From Rhodospirillales bacterium (GTDB taxonomy: Bacteria > Pseudomonadota > Alphaproteobacteria > SP197): a DNA stretch of 56,213 bases. The notes beneath the pieces are model-generated. The model worked only from the letters and a program-made list of their open reading frames with translations. It was not told where the DNA came from and ran no database searches. Numbering within the stretch: the first letter of the stretch is position 1; each line of letters opens with the position of its first letter. Of the stretch, positions 44,664 through 53,618 are shown one piece after another. Location: the NCBI GenBank assembly GCA_014323865.1, contig JACONG010000005.1, forward strand, positions 89,435 through 145,647, in the 5' to 3' direction. Both the position numbers and the translations under genes were made by a program.

Positions 44664-44871
44664 GAGCGTTATCCGATGCAGGGGTCACCAAGGAACTTTC
44701 GGAATAGTCTTAGATGGTAGATATACACGGAAACTCCTTCTGGTCAACGTTCGTCAGGTTAGCAGCTGAGGTGATCGAAGAGCAACCGCGCAGACGAGGC
44801 AGGTCCAAAGAGCATTGCTCCCGTGGGGGTCAGAGTTCCCAAATCTGCTGAGCGAAGCTGCTCTGAGTAGC
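44664..44871. other. Right flank of the AT-rich island
   Basis: A 208-bp spacer where base composition returns to GC-rich. It must contain the promoter of the ATPase-DUF4435 operon. I see no tRNA, integrase or clear direct repeat that would mark an insertion end. Confidence 0.4.
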
Positions 44872-46200
44872 CTACTCCAGCCCGTCGATCAGCGTCTGGG
44901 CCTGCCGGTGTTCGGCGCTGCCTGCGGGAAAGAGGTTACGCAGCGCGGTCCAGCGTTCGCGGGCGAGCATGGTGTCGCCGGACTGCGATGCCGCAAGGCC
45001 GGTCACATAGAGCGCCTGCCGGTTCGCGGGATCGACGGCAAGCACGCGGTCCATATCGGTGACCGACGCCTGCGGCACCGTGCCGTCAGCCTGCGCAACA
45101 CCCAGCACCGCATTGGCGAACCCGTCCCAGAGGGCCGTATCCTCGGGCGCCAGACCAAGGGCATGGTCATAGGCGTCGCGCGCATTCTGCCATTCGCCGA
45201 GCACACCGTAGGACTGCGCCAGACGGCTCCAGCCCTCGAGGTTGTCGGGCTCGTCCTCCAACCGTGCGGCAAGCCCGTCGACCATGCCACGGATCATCTC
45301 CATCTGTTCGTCGGCCGTCATGCCGGCTGCCGCCGCGATGTCCTCCCCGGTCGGGCCGGGCGCCGGCTCTGCGCCAACATCGCTGCCGACGAGGTTCTCA
45401 GCCTCGGCGATGTGCATGCGGAGCCGATCGGTCCAGGGGTCCCCGGGCGAGGAGTCGGCGAGCAGGTCCCGCCAGACGGTCAACGCGCCGGCAATGTCGC
45501 TGTCCTGGGCGCGCGCGATACCCTCGTAGTAGCGGGCAATCGGCTGATCGGGGTCCATGCGCCGGGCCTGCAGGAACGCCAGCCGCGCCGCCGGCGTGAC
45601 GATGCTGTCGCGCGACAGTGCGATGTATTCGCCGTAGCGGGCCCATTGCCGGGCATTGCCGCCGTCGAGCGCAAGCGCCTCGACCAAAGCCTGCGCCGCG
45701 TCTCCGTAGCGCCGGGAAAGGGCATAGGCGTTCGCAAGCAGCGCCCAACCCTCGGCATCGAAGGGATCGTTGGCGACCCTGGTCTTCGCGCGCGCGATCA
45801 GGGCGGCGACGTCGCCGCTCTCCGGCACGACGACATCGGCCCGGTCGTTCAGAGCCTGTCCGGGAAGGTCCGGCGAACCAAGCGCCGCATAAACGCCGAC
45901 GGCGAGCACGACCACGCCGAGCGAGACGCCGGCCAGTGCCGGGCCGCCGATGCGTCGACCGTCGTGTTCGCCCGTATCGCGCCCGCCCTCGGCGAGGATG
46001 CGGCGCTCGATCTCGCGGCGCGCCCGGGCGGCATCGGCTTCCGCCACAAGACCGCTGGCGACGTCCCGCTCCAGCTCGTCGAGCTGCTGGCGATAGACCG
46101 CAAGGCCCTCCGCCCCCTCGGCGCGTCGGCGGCAGAGCACCGGGACCAGCAGGAGGCCGACGCCGGCAACCGACAGGATGGCGAGCAGAATGACGGTCAT
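44872..46200 (-). CDS. ccmI: Cytochrome c-type biogenesis protein CcmI
   Basis: A 442-aa bitopic membrane protein delivering apocytochrome c to the CcmFH haem-ligation complex. Two N-terminal TM segments (about 1-25 and 90-115) flank a leucine-zipper-like cytoplasmic loop (LDELERDVASGLVAEADAA). The C-terminal periplasmic part carries several TPR repeats (e.g. AEGWALLANAYALSRRYGDA and LEGWSRLAQSYGVLGEW) that bind the apocytochrome C-terminus. The start overlaps the ccmH stop by four bases. Last gene of the ccmF-ccmH-ccmI operon. Confidence 0.93.
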   Translation of the reverse strand: MTVILLAILSVAGVGLLLVPVLCRRRAEGAEGLAVYRQQLDELERDVASGLVAEADAARARREIERRILAEGGRDTGEHDGRRIGGPALAGVSLGVVVLAVGVYAALGSPDLPGQALNDRADVVVPESGDVAALIARAKTRVANDPFDAEGWALLANAYALSRRYGDAAQALVEALALDGGNARQWARYGEYIALSRDSIVTPAARLAFLQARRMDPDQPIARYYEGIARAQDSDIAGALTVWRDLLADSSPGDPWTDRLRMHIAEAENLVGSDVGAEPAPGPTGEDIAAAAGMTADEQMEMIRGMVDGLAARLEDEPDNLEGWSRLAQSYGVLGEWQNARDAYDHALGLAPEDTALWDGFANAVLGVAQADGTVPQASVTDMDRVLAVDPANRQALYVTGLAASQSGDTMLARERWTALRNLFPAGSAEHRQAQTLIDGLE

Positions 46201-46664
46201 CGCTCATCGTCCTTCAGCAGGGCTTCGAGGCGGCGGCGCTCGTCATCGCTGAGCTCCAGCGGGTCGGCGATGACAGCCTTGCGGCGGGTCGTGCGAAAGA
46301 CCAGGACGACGCCGGCGATCAGCGCCAGGGCCGGCGCGAACCACAGCAGCAGGGTCGTTGCCTTGAACGGCGGGTTGAGCAGGACATAATCGCCGTACCG
46401 GTCGACGATGTAGGCGATGGCCTCCTCATCGGAGTCGCCGGCGACAAGACGGTCGCGCAACAGGACACGGAGATCGCGCGCGAGCGGTGCGTCGGAATCG
46501 TCAATCGACTGGTTCTGACAGACCAGGCAGCGCAGATCGATGCTCAGGGCGCGGGCGCGTTCCTCGAGAACGGGATCGTCGAGCATCTCGTCGGGCTGGA
46601 CGGCGTTCGCGTGCAGGGGTGCCAGAAGCAGCGCCACGGCGGTCAGGACAACCAGGCGCATCAT
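46197..46664 (-). CDS. ccmH: Cytochrome c-type biogenesis protein CcmH
   Basis: A 155-aa protein (CcmH/Ccl2) that reduces and positions the apocytochrome CxxCH disulfide. It has a signal peptide (MMRLVVLTAVALLLAPLHANA), the conserved LRCLVCQNQSI redox motif (C-x2-C) and a C-terminal TM helix (LLLWFAPALALIAGVVLVF) with a basic tail. The start at 46664 overlaps the ccmF stop (ATGATG context) by four bases. Most systems place ccmG (dsbE) between ccmF and ccmH; here the gene is missing. Confidence 0.94.
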   Translation of the reverse strand: MMRLVVLTAVALLLAPLHANAVQPDEMLDDPVLEERARALSIDLRCLVCQNQSIDDSDAPLARDLRVLLRDRLVAGDSDEEAIAYIVDRYGDYVLLNPPFKATTLLLWFAPALALIAGVVLVFRTTRRKAVIADPLELSDDERRRLEALLKDDER

Positions 46665-48646
46665 GCGGTCTGCGACACCGCGTCGGGAATCGTCTTGCGG
46701 CGGGTCGGAACGGCAAGGCGGAGGCGTCGATCGCTCAGGCTCACAAGGCCGCCCAGCACCATGAAGAGGCAGCCACCCCAGATCCATGGCACGAGCGGGT
46801 TGTCGTAGAGCCTGACGACCCGGCCGCCGTCCGCCGCGCTGTCACCCAGGACCAGATAGAGATCGGCCATCAGCGTCGTGCGGATCGCTGCCTCGGTCGT
46901 CTGCATGGTCTGCACGAAGTACTGCCGCCTCTCGGGCGTGAGGGTTGCGACCTCTTCGGCCCCGTCGAACAACCGGAAGATGCCCCGTTCTGCCGTGTAG
47001 TTCGGACCGTCGACCGTGCGCGCGCCGTCGAACACGACCGTGTAGCCGGCGAGTTCCTGACTGTCGCCCGGGTTCATGACGCGGATGATCCCGGTCTGCC
47101 AGGCCGACGAGGCCGTCACGCCCGCGACCAGCACGGCCATGCCGAGGTGGGAGAGCGTCATGCCATAGGCCGCGCGCGGCAGCCCGGTCGCCCGCTGCCA
47201 GCTCTTGCCGAGCGGCATGCGGAACAGCGCGATACGTTCACCGTATTCGAGCAGGGTGCCCGCAGCGATCCAGACCGCAAGCGCGATGCCGAAGGCGGGA
47301 AGCGGATTGATGTCGGTCGACCGCCACCATGCCACCGCCCAGACGGCGAGCGCGATGACGACCACGACCTTCATGCGGCCGAGGATGCCCCTGAGGTCGG
47401 CGCGCTTCCAGGGCATCAGGGGTCCGACCGCCAGGGCAAGCAGAAGCGGCACCATGAGCGGAACGAAGGTGAGCTCGAAATAGGGCGGTCCGACCGAGAC
47501 CTTGCCGCCGCCGATGACATCGAGCAGCAACGGGTAGAGCGTACCGACGAGCACCGTGAAGGTGGCCGTGGCCAGCAGCAGGTTGTTGAGGATCAGCGCA
47601 GCTTCACGGCTGACGGGCGCAAAAAGGCCGTCGGCCTTGAGCGTCGGCGCACGCCAGGCGTAGAGCGCAAGCGATCCGCCGATCGCCAGGATCAGCAACA
47701 GGAGAATGAAAACGCCGCGTTCGGGATCGACCGCGAAGGCGTGGACCGAGGTCAGGACACCCGACCGCACCAGGAAGGTGCCGAGCAGGCTGAGCGAGAA
47801 GGTCACGATGGCGAGCAGCACGGTCCAGCTCTTCAGAGCGCCGCGCTTCTCTGTGACGATCGCGGAGTGGAGCAGCGCGGTACCGGCCAGCCAGGGCATG
47901 AAGGATGCGTTCTCGACGGGATCCCAGAACCACCAGCCGCCCCAGCCGAGCTCGTAGTAGGCCCACCAGCTTCCCATGGCGATGCCGAGGGTCAGGCTGG
48001 CCCAGGCGGCCAGCGTCCACGGCCGGACCCAGCGCGCCCACGCCGCGTCGACCCGGCCCTCCAGCAGAGCGGCGACCGCGAACGAGAAGGTCAGCGAGAA
48101 ACCGACATAGCCGAGGTAGAGAAACGGCGGATGGAACGCGAGGCCAGGATCCTGCAGGAGCGGGTTGAGGTCGCGCCCGTCGAGCGGAGCCGGATCGAGC
48201 CTGAGAAAGGGATTCGAGGTGAAGAGCGAGAACGCCAGGAATCCGACCGCCACAAGGCCCTGCACACCCAGGACCCGGGCCCGCAGGGTGGTCGGCAGGC
48301 CGCCGCCGCGGAAGGCCACGGCGAGCCCGAAAAGCGCCAGAACCACGATCCAGAGCAGGAGCGAACCCTCATGGTTCCCCCAGACGCCCGAGACCTTGTA
48401 GAGCATCGGCTTGAGCGCGTGAGAGTTCTGGAAGACGTTCCGAACGGAGAAATCGGAGACGACGAAGGCCCAGGTCAAGGCACCGAACGAGATCGTCACC
48501 AGCACGGCCTGCGCCAGCGCAGCGCCCGATCCGAAGGCCATGAGATCACCACGCCCGCGCCACGCGCCGTAAAGCGGCAGCGTGCCCTGCACGAGCGCCA
48601 CGCAGAACGCGAGGATCAACGCAAAATGACCGATTTCCGCGATCAA
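46661..48646 (-). CDS. ccmF: Haem lyase subunit CcmF
   Basis: A 661-aa polytopic membrane protein, the core of system I cytochrome c haem ligation. Signatures: WGNHEGSLLLW, and the WWD domain WWFWDPVENASFMPWL (about 230-250), with the P-His regions and about 14-15 TM segments. The start is TTG at 48644-48646 with GAAGG just upstream. It would normally follow ccmE, which is not next to it: the upstream 206 bp contain only a 13-bp tandem duplication and hairpin-repeat copy B. The promoter of the operon must be in that repeat-bearing spacer. Confidence 0.95.
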   Translation of the reverse strand: MIAEIGHFALILAFCVALVQGTLPLYGAWRGRGDLMAFGSGAALAQAVLVTISFGALTWAFVVSDFSVRNVFQNSHALKPMLYKVSGVWGNHEGSLLLWIVVLALFGLAVAFRGGGLPTTLRARVLGVQGLVAVGFLAFSLFTSNPFLRLDPAPLDGRDLNPLLQDPGLAFHPPFLYLGYVGFSLTFSFAVAALLEGRVDAAWARWVRPWTLAAWASLTLGIAMGSWWAYYELGWGGWWFWDPVENASFMPWLAGTALLHSAIVTEKRGALKSWTVLLAIVTFSLSLLGTFLVRSGVLTSVHAFAVDPERGVFILLLLILAIGGSLALYAWRAPTLKADGLFAPVSREAALILNNLLLATATFTVLVGTLYPLLLDVIGGGKVSVGPPYFELTFVPLMVPLLLALAVGPLMPWKRADLRGILGRMKVVVVIALAVWAVAWWRSTDINPLPAFGIALAVWIAAGTLLEYGERIALFRMPLGKSWQRATGLPRAAYGMTLSHLGMAVLVAGVTASSAWQTGIIRVMNPGDSQELAGYTVVFDGARTVDGPNYTAERGIFRLFDGAEEVATLTPERRQYFVQTMQTTEAAIRTTLMADLYLVLGDSAADGGRVVRLYDNPLVPWIWGGCLFMVLGGLVSLSDRRLRLAVPTRRKTIPDAVSQTA

Positions 48647-48657
48647 GAACCTTCACC

Positions 48658-48683
48658 CAACATGTTCATTCAACATGTTCATC
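48658..48683. repeat. 13-bp tandem duplication upstream of ccmF
   Basis: Two 13-bp units (48658-48670 and 48671-48683) differing only in the last base, with a third partial unit. It lies 12 bp before the ccmF TTG start. Confidence 0.85.
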
Positions 48684-48713
48684 CAACGTGTCGGGCTCCT
48701 GCCTGGAGCGTAT

Positions 48714-48835
48714 CGCACCCGGGTGGCAACCGCCTGCGGTTCCGACCCGGGTGCGTGAATCCGCCCTGCATCCAGCGACCCGGAGCATCGTCACCCGTTC
48801 AGATCGATTCAATCTGAACGGGATATGCCCCGGAC
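48714..48835. repeat. Dispersed double-hairpin repeat, copy B
   Basis: Same order of blocks as copy A: stem 1 with 20-bp arms and two mismatches (48714-48733 and 48736-48755), the CCGCCCTGCATCC spacer, then stem 2 with 11-bp perfect arms (48794-48804 and 48812-48822) and the GGGATATGCCC end. It sits between the divergent-facing ends of ccmF's upstream region and the acetolactate synthase stop. Confidence 0.85.
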
Positions 48836-48852
48836 CCTTCCGGCCCTGCTGC

Positions 48853-50523
48853 CTAGATCGTGAACTGCAGGTCGCCCAGCCGTCTGGTCAACTTTCTGTT
48901 TTCCGTATAGTCGACGGGTACGGCGATCAGCGCCGGTCCGTCCTGCCGGAAAGCCTCCTCAAGTGCCGGAATGAGCTGATCGTGGGCGTCCAGGGTCGTG
49001 CCCCAGGCGCCGAACGAACGCGCCAGCATGTCGAAATCCGGATTGTTGAAGGCGAGATCGACGTGCTGGCCGTCAAAACGGTTCTGCTGCTTCCACTTGA
49101 TCAGGCCGTACTCACCATCGAGCAGGATCACCGAAACGACATTAAGCTTCTTGCGCACCGCCGTCTCGAGATCCTGCACATTCATCAGGAAACCGGCGTC
49201 GCCGCAGACCGCGAGCACCCTGCGGTCCGGATGGGCATAGGCCGCACCCATGCTGGCCGGGAGAGCAAAGCCCATCGAGCAGAAGCCGTTGGAGATCAGG
49301 CAGGTGTTCGGTTCGTTGCACTGGTAGTAGCGCGAGATCCACATCTTGTGGGCGCCGACATCGGACAGAAGGATGTCCTCGTCGCCCATGAACTCCCGGA
49401 TGTCGTTGAGCAGCTTCTGCGGCTTGATCGGAAAGGACGTGTCATGCGCCTCGGCATGAAGATCGTCGCGGATCGTCCGGCGCAGCGCCTGGCGGCCTGC
49501 GATGTCGAACAGCGGGAGACTGCCGGCCTGGAGTCCGTTGATGCGCTCGTTGATGCGCTCGTTGATCTGCCACAACGCATCGGCGATATCGGCCACGACC
49601 TCGACGTCGACGTCGTAGTCCTCGTCGACCTCAGCGGGATCGAAATCGATGTGAACGATGGTCTTGCCGTCACGCTTGTTCCAGTGGGACGGCGAGTACT
49701 CGACGAGGTCATAGCCGACGGCAATGACGACGTCGGAGGCATCGAGCGCGGCATTGGCATGGTCCCTGCCCTGCATGCCGATCGTGAACAGGCAGTGCGG
49801 ATCCTCGCGCGGAATCGCACCCTTGCCCATGAAGGTGTTGACCGCCGCAATGCCGGTCTTGCGCGCCAGGCGCCGGAGCTGCCTCGTCGCACGTTTGCGC
49901 AGCGCGCCGTTGCCCGACAGGATGATCGGGTTCCTCGCATTGACGATGGCCTCGACCGCGGCGTTGACCGCCTTGTGGTCGGCGGCCGGACGGCGGGTCC
50001 TGTAGGGCCGGATCGGTTCGCCTTGGGCCTCGCTCGCCGCGATGTCCTCGGGCAGTTCCAGCACGGTCACGCCGGGCTTCTCCTGCTCGGCGATCTTGAA
50101 GGCCTTGCGCACCATTTCCGGGATCGCGGCACCACGATGCACGCTGAAGGCCCATTTGCTGATCGGGCTCAGCATCTCGATCGAGTCCATGTTCTGGTGG
50201 CTCTCCTTGTGGAGCCGATCGGTCGAGGCCTGTCCGATGATCGCCACAACGGGCGCACGGTCCATGTTGGCGTCCGCCAGGCCCGTCACCAGGTTCGTCG
50301 CACCCGGCCCCAGCGTGGCGAGGCAGACGCCCGCCTTGCCGGTCAGGCGGCCGTAGCCGTCGGCCATGAAGGCAGCGGCCTGTTCGTGGCGGCACAGCAC
50401 GAATTCGATGCTGCTGTCTTTCAATGACATCAGGAGATCGGCGTTCTCCTCGCCGGGAACGCCGAAGATGCGCTCGACACCCTCGGCCTCGAGGCAGCGC
50501 ACAAACAGATCGGAAGCTTTCAT
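48853..50523 (-). CDS. Acetolactate synthase-like ThDP-dependent enzyme
   Basis: A 556-aa thiamine-diphosphate enzyme. It has the N-terminal Pyr domain with GVPGEENADLL and catalytic E47 (CRHEQAAAFMADGYGR), a central domain, and the C-terminal PP domain with GDAGFLMNVQDLETA and a later N-x-x-Y/EYG element. This resembles catabolic AlsS-type acetolactate synthases more than biosynthetic IlvB, and no regulatory small subunit is adjacent. The first G-D-G of the ThDP motif is G-D-A here. The start at 50523 has GAGAGGTTC upstream. An in-frame 12-bp tandem duplication (49537-49560) yields INERINERIN. Divergent from homospermidine synthase by 72 bp. Confidence 0.85.
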   Translation of the reverse strand: MKASDLFVRCLEAEGVERIFGVPGEENADLLMSLKDSSIEFVLCRHEQAAAFMADGYGRLTGKAGVCLATLGPGATNLVTGLADANMDRAPVVAIIGQASTDRLHKESHQNMDSIEMLSPISKWAFSVHRGAAIPEMVRKAFKIAEQEKPGVTVLELPEDIAASEAQGEPIRPYRTRRPAADHKAVNAAVEAIVNARNPIILSGNGALRKRATRQLRRLARKTGIAAVNTFMGKGAIPREDPHCLFTIGMQGRDHANAALDASDVVIAVGYDLVEYSPSHWNKRDGKTIVHIDFDPAEVDEDYDVDVEVVADIADALWQINERINERINGLQAGSLPLFDIAGRQALRRTIRDDLHAEAHDTSFPIKPQKLLNDIREFMGDEDILLSDVGAHKMWISRYYQCNEPNTCLISNGFCSMGFALPASMGAAYAHPDRRVLAVCGDAGFLMNVQDLETAVRKKLNVVSVILLDGEYGLIKWKQQNRFDGQHVDLAFNNPDFDMLARSFGAWGTTLDAHDQLIPALEEAFRQDGPALIAVPVDYTENRKLTRRLGDLQFTI

Positions 50524-50595
50524 CGATGAACCTCTCTTGAACCGTCCAAAAGGACAGGTGGTGCCATCCGGCCCGTCATCAACAGGGCAAGGATC

Positions 50596-52098
50596 ATGCT
50601 CGCGAAACTGTGTGAACGCATGACAGGCATGGCGCAAGCGGGTAGGAACGAACGCTCACATCCGGTGATTTCGCGAACCATGCTCAACGATTCCGGCTTC
50701 CGAGGCCGCGTCATTTTTCTCGGCTATGGCACGGTCGCAAAATGCGCCCTGCCCATGATGCTGAAGGTCTCCGGCCTGCCGGTCGACCGCTTCACCGTGA
50801 TCGACATGGTCGACCGCACCGCGCAGCTCGCCGACCTGATCGCAGAAGGACTGACCTTCGCCGAAGGGAAGATCGCGCGGGACAGCATCGGCGCGGTTCT
50901 GGCTGACCATGCGGTGGCCGGCGATATCGTCGTGAATCTGACGGTCGGCGTCGATTCGGTTCCGGTGATGGACTGGTGCCATCACAACGGCATCAGATAC
51001 GTCGACACCGCGCTTGAGATCTGGGACGACCAGATCGGCAACGCCGATGTGCCCATGGCCGAGCGCACGGAGTACGCCTCGCATCAGCAGGCCCGCAGGC
51101 AGGCGAAGGACGGCTGGCAGGCTGACGGCCCGACCGCCATTGTGACCCACGGTGCCAACCCCGGCATGGTCAACCACTTCGCCAGGCAAGCCATGCTCGA
51201 TCTCGCGGCTCATGTCGGCCACGATCACGAATCTCCACAATCGCGCGACGACTGGGCCCGTCTGGCGCGCGACCTCCGGATCCGCGTGATCCACATCTCC
51301 GAACGCGACACCCAGGTGGCGCACAAACCGAAGCAGGTCGGGGAGTTCGTCAACACGTGGAGCATCGAGGGCTTCTGCGAAGAGGCCATGATGCCGTCGG
51401 AGCTGGGCTGGGGCACGCATGAGAAATCCCTGCCCGAACGCGCCCACGGCCACAACGCGGGCCCCGGCAACGCCATCTTCATCGCCAGGCCGGCGGCCGA
51501 GATCATGTTGCGCTCATGGGTCCCGAAGGGCGGCCAGATCGCCGGATACCTTTTGCCCCACGGCGAAAGCGTCACGCTCTCGGACTACTTCACCCTGCGC
51601 GAGGGTGGAGAGGTCTACCGACCGACCGTCGCCTTCGCCTACATGCCGTGCGATGCAGCCATGTCGAGCCTGCACGAGCTGATGATGCAGGGTTGGACCG
51701 CGCCGGAGCAGCAGCGCATCCTGGGGGACGACATCGATGCCGGAATGGACGAGCTCGGCATTCTGCTGCTGGGCGACGGGCCGACCGGCTGGTGGTATGG
51801 CTCGCAGCTCGATATTCACGAGGCACGCCGCCTGATACCGGGCACCAACGCCACCGCCGTGCAGGTTGCCGCGGGTGCGGTCTCGGCCACCGTGTGGGCC
51901 TGCCTCCATCCCAACCGCGGCTATTGCGAACCCGAAGACCTGCCGCATGACGAGATCCTCGCCATCGCGCTTCCCTGGCTCGGCCCCATGGCCAGCGTCC
52001 CGACCGACTGGACCCCGCTCAAGCAGCGCGCCGGCCTGTTCGATGAACCCGAGCTCGACACCGGGGACCCCTGGCAGTTCGTCAACTTCAGGATCTAG
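50596..52098 (+). CDS. hss: Homospermidine synthase
   Basis: Makes sym-homospermidine from putrescine (and spermidine) with NAD. The Rossmann start GRVIFLGYGTVAKCALPMM is at about 37-55; the family blocks THGANPGMVNHFARQA, MMPSELGWGTHEKSLP and DGPTGWWYGSQLDIHEARRLIPGTNATAVQVAAG are all present, and the C-terminus GDPWQFVNFRI is typical. The frame from 50596 gives 500 aa; starting at 50680 would give 472, closer to the usual 470-480, so the start is uncertain. It indicates homospermidine as a main polyamine, common in Alphaproteobacteria. Confidence 0.93.
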   Translation: MLAKLCERMTGMAQAGRNERSHPVISRTMLNDSGFRGRVIFLGYGTVAKCALPMMLKVSGLPVDRFTVIDMVDRTAQLADLIAEGLTFAEGKIARDSIGAVLADHAVAGDIVVNLTVGVDSVPVMDWCHHNGIRYVDTALEIWDDQIGNADVPMAERTEYASHQQARRQAKDGWQADGPTAIVTHGANPGMVNHFARQAMLDLAAHVGHDHESPQSRDDWARLARDLRIRVIHISERDTQVAHKPKQVGEFVNTWSIEGFCEEAMMPSELGWGTHEKSLPERAHGHNAGPGNAIFIARPAAEIMLRSWVPKGGQIAGYLLPHGESVTLSDYFTLREGGEVYRPTVAFAYMPCDAAMSSLHELMMQGWTAPEQQRILGDDIDAGMDELGILLLGDGPTGWWYGSQLDIHEARRLIPGTNATAVQVAAGAVSATVWACLHPNRGYCEPEDLPHDEILAIALPWLGPMASVPTDWTPLKQRAGLFDEPELDTGDPWQFVNFRI

Positions 52099-52112
52099 AG
52101 CAGCATCAATGT

Positions 52113-52143
52113 CATCGGGATCATATTCCCATCGGGATCATAT
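52113..52143. repeat. 14-bp direct repeat, 17-bp period, after hss
   Basis: CATCGGGATCATAT at 52113-52126 and 52130-52143. The remaining 184-bp spacer between convergent hss and the luciferase-like gene shows no gene. Confidence 0.85.
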
Positions 52144-52282
52144 CCTGCGGCGGCGAGGATGTCCGGGCGCTCCTGCTTCGACGCGTGGCGCGTCTTTTTT
52201 CATGTGTCAGCCCGCACCCGGGGAAGACAGACCGGACCGTCGACGGAGAGGTCCGCACGCCCCGCTCTGGCAACAGTCGTGC

Positions 52283-53353
52283 CTACTCGGCCGCTTGCGC
52301 GGTGTAACGGGAGTCCTCGAAGGCCGGCATGACCTCGTTGATGAAGAGCCGGAGCGACTCCTTCTGGTGCTCGACCGGCAGGCCCGTGCAGCAGCGATAG
52401 AGGAAGTTGTCGACACCGAGCGCCTCGTAGCGGCGCAGCTTGTCGATCACCTGGTCGGGCGTGCCGAACACCAGGTTGGCCTTCAGCATTTCGGGGTCGT
52501 ACTCCCCGTTGTTCTCCAGCGTCGCGGGATCAGGCGTTTCGGCAAAGCCGTTCCTGATCTCGCCGAGCTCCCTGAACAGGCTTTCGAACTGCAGGCCCGA
52601 GAGTTTCATCGCATCGACGAACGGCTTCCAGCCCTCCCCGGCATCGGCATAGACGGCTGCGTGGCGCATCGTGAGGAAGCGCGGACGCTTCACGCCGGGC
52701 GCGCGTTCGAGCGCCTCTTCGAACTGCTGCTTGTATTTCTCGACCTCGCTGAACGGACGCGTCAGGGCCCAGGACATGATGTTGCAGCCTTCGCGGAGCG
52801 CCCAGTCGCAAGTCGAGGGATGGCGCGCGGCGACCCACAGCGGGGGATGCGGCGTCTGCAGCGGCTTCGGGCAGGCCGTCGAGGCGGGAAACTGCCAGTA
52901 CGCGCCGTTGTGTTCGCAGTCGCCGGCCCACAGGGCCTTCAGCACCGGCAGCATCTCCTGCATGTAGGCGACGCCCTTGTGCTGGTCCATGCCGCCGGCC
53001 ATGCGGTCGAACTCCCGCTGGTAAGCGCCACGACCCAGGCCAAGCTCCAGCCGGCCACCGGACATGAGATCGAGCAGGCCGGCCTCGCCGGCGACCTTGA
53101 TCGGATGCCAGTAGGGTGCCTGCACGACAGCGACACCGAGGCGGATGTTGTCGGTGTTGCCGCCGAACCAGGCCAGAAGCTGGAACGGATTGGGGGCGAT
53201 GGTCATCTCGATGGCGTGATGCTCGGCGGCCCAGACCATTTCGAAGCCACCCTGATCGGCCATCTGCACGATATCCATCGTGTTGCGCGCGACCTCGCGC
53301 ATGTCGATGGACGGATTGCTCCTGGTCAGATCGATGGACAGGCTGAACTTCAT
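52283..53353 (-). CDS. LLM-class flavin-dependent oxidoreductase
   Basis: A 356-aa bacterial-luciferase-like TIM-barrel monooxygenase or F420/FMN-dependent reductase. It shows VWAAEHHAIEMTIAPNPF (about 44-61), LGVAVVQAPYWHPIKVAGE, DLMSGGRLELGLGRGAYQREFD and GTPDQVIDKLRRYEALGVDNF, all family signatures. The start at 53353 has GGGAGAG upstream; the 17-residue extension to 53404 is not conserved. Probably uses reduced FMN and O2 on an unknown organic substrate. It lies upstream (in the minus direction) of nothing coupled: 262 bp separate it from the BKACE gene, filled with short duplications. Confidence 0.88.
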   Translation of the reverse strand: MKFSLSIDLTRSNPSIDMREVARNTMDIVQMADQGGFEMVWAAEHHAIEMTIAPNPFQLLAWFGGNTDNIRLGVAVVQAPYWHPIKVAGEAGLLDLMSGGRLELGLGRGAYQREFDRMAGGMDQHKGVAYMQEMLPVLKALWAGDCEHNGAYWQFPASTACPKPLQTPHPPLWVAARHPSTCDWALREGCNIMSWALTRPFSEVEKYKQQFEEALERAPGVKRPRFLTMRHAAVYADAGEGWKPFVDAMKLSGLQFESLFRELGEIRNGFAETPDPATLENNGEYDPEMLKANLVFGTPDQVIDKLRRYEALGVDNFLYRCCTGLPVEHQKESLRLFINEVMPAFEDSRYTAQAAE

Positions 53354-53445
53354 CGTCGCTCTCCCTGTGCGGCAAGCTCGCTCATCAATGCGCCGATTCA
53401 GCACAGGGTAAAGATGAAAACGAATCGCCTTCCCGTGATCTCAAC

Positions 53446-53471
53446 GTCACATGAGAGTCACATGAGAGTCA
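53446..53471. repeat. Perfect 11-bp tandem duplication
   Basis: Units 53446-53456 and 53457-53467 are identical, with four further matching bases. Non-coding. Confidence 0.9.
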
Positions 53472-53584
53472 GCCGGTGGACCTGGAATCGGGGCGCTGGC
53501 ATCGGTTGGCATCGGGGCGTTCCCGCTGCATGGCGGCTCTCAGGGCGTCGCGATCGCTGTCGGCCCCGTCGTTTCCCTCAACGT

Positions 53585-53618
53585 CTCATCCTTCAACGGC
53601 TCATCCTTCAACGGCTCA
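53585..53618. repeat. Perfect 15-bp tandem duplication at the BKACE stop
   Basis: Units 53585-53599 and 53600-53614, with four more matching bases that run into the TGA (53616-53618) of the BKACE gene. Confidence 0.9.

Noticed and set aside
44664..44871. Attachment site or tRNA at the edge of the ATPase-DUF4435 island
   Set aside because: I found no tRNA-like cloverleaf, integrase gene or convincing direct repeat at either end.
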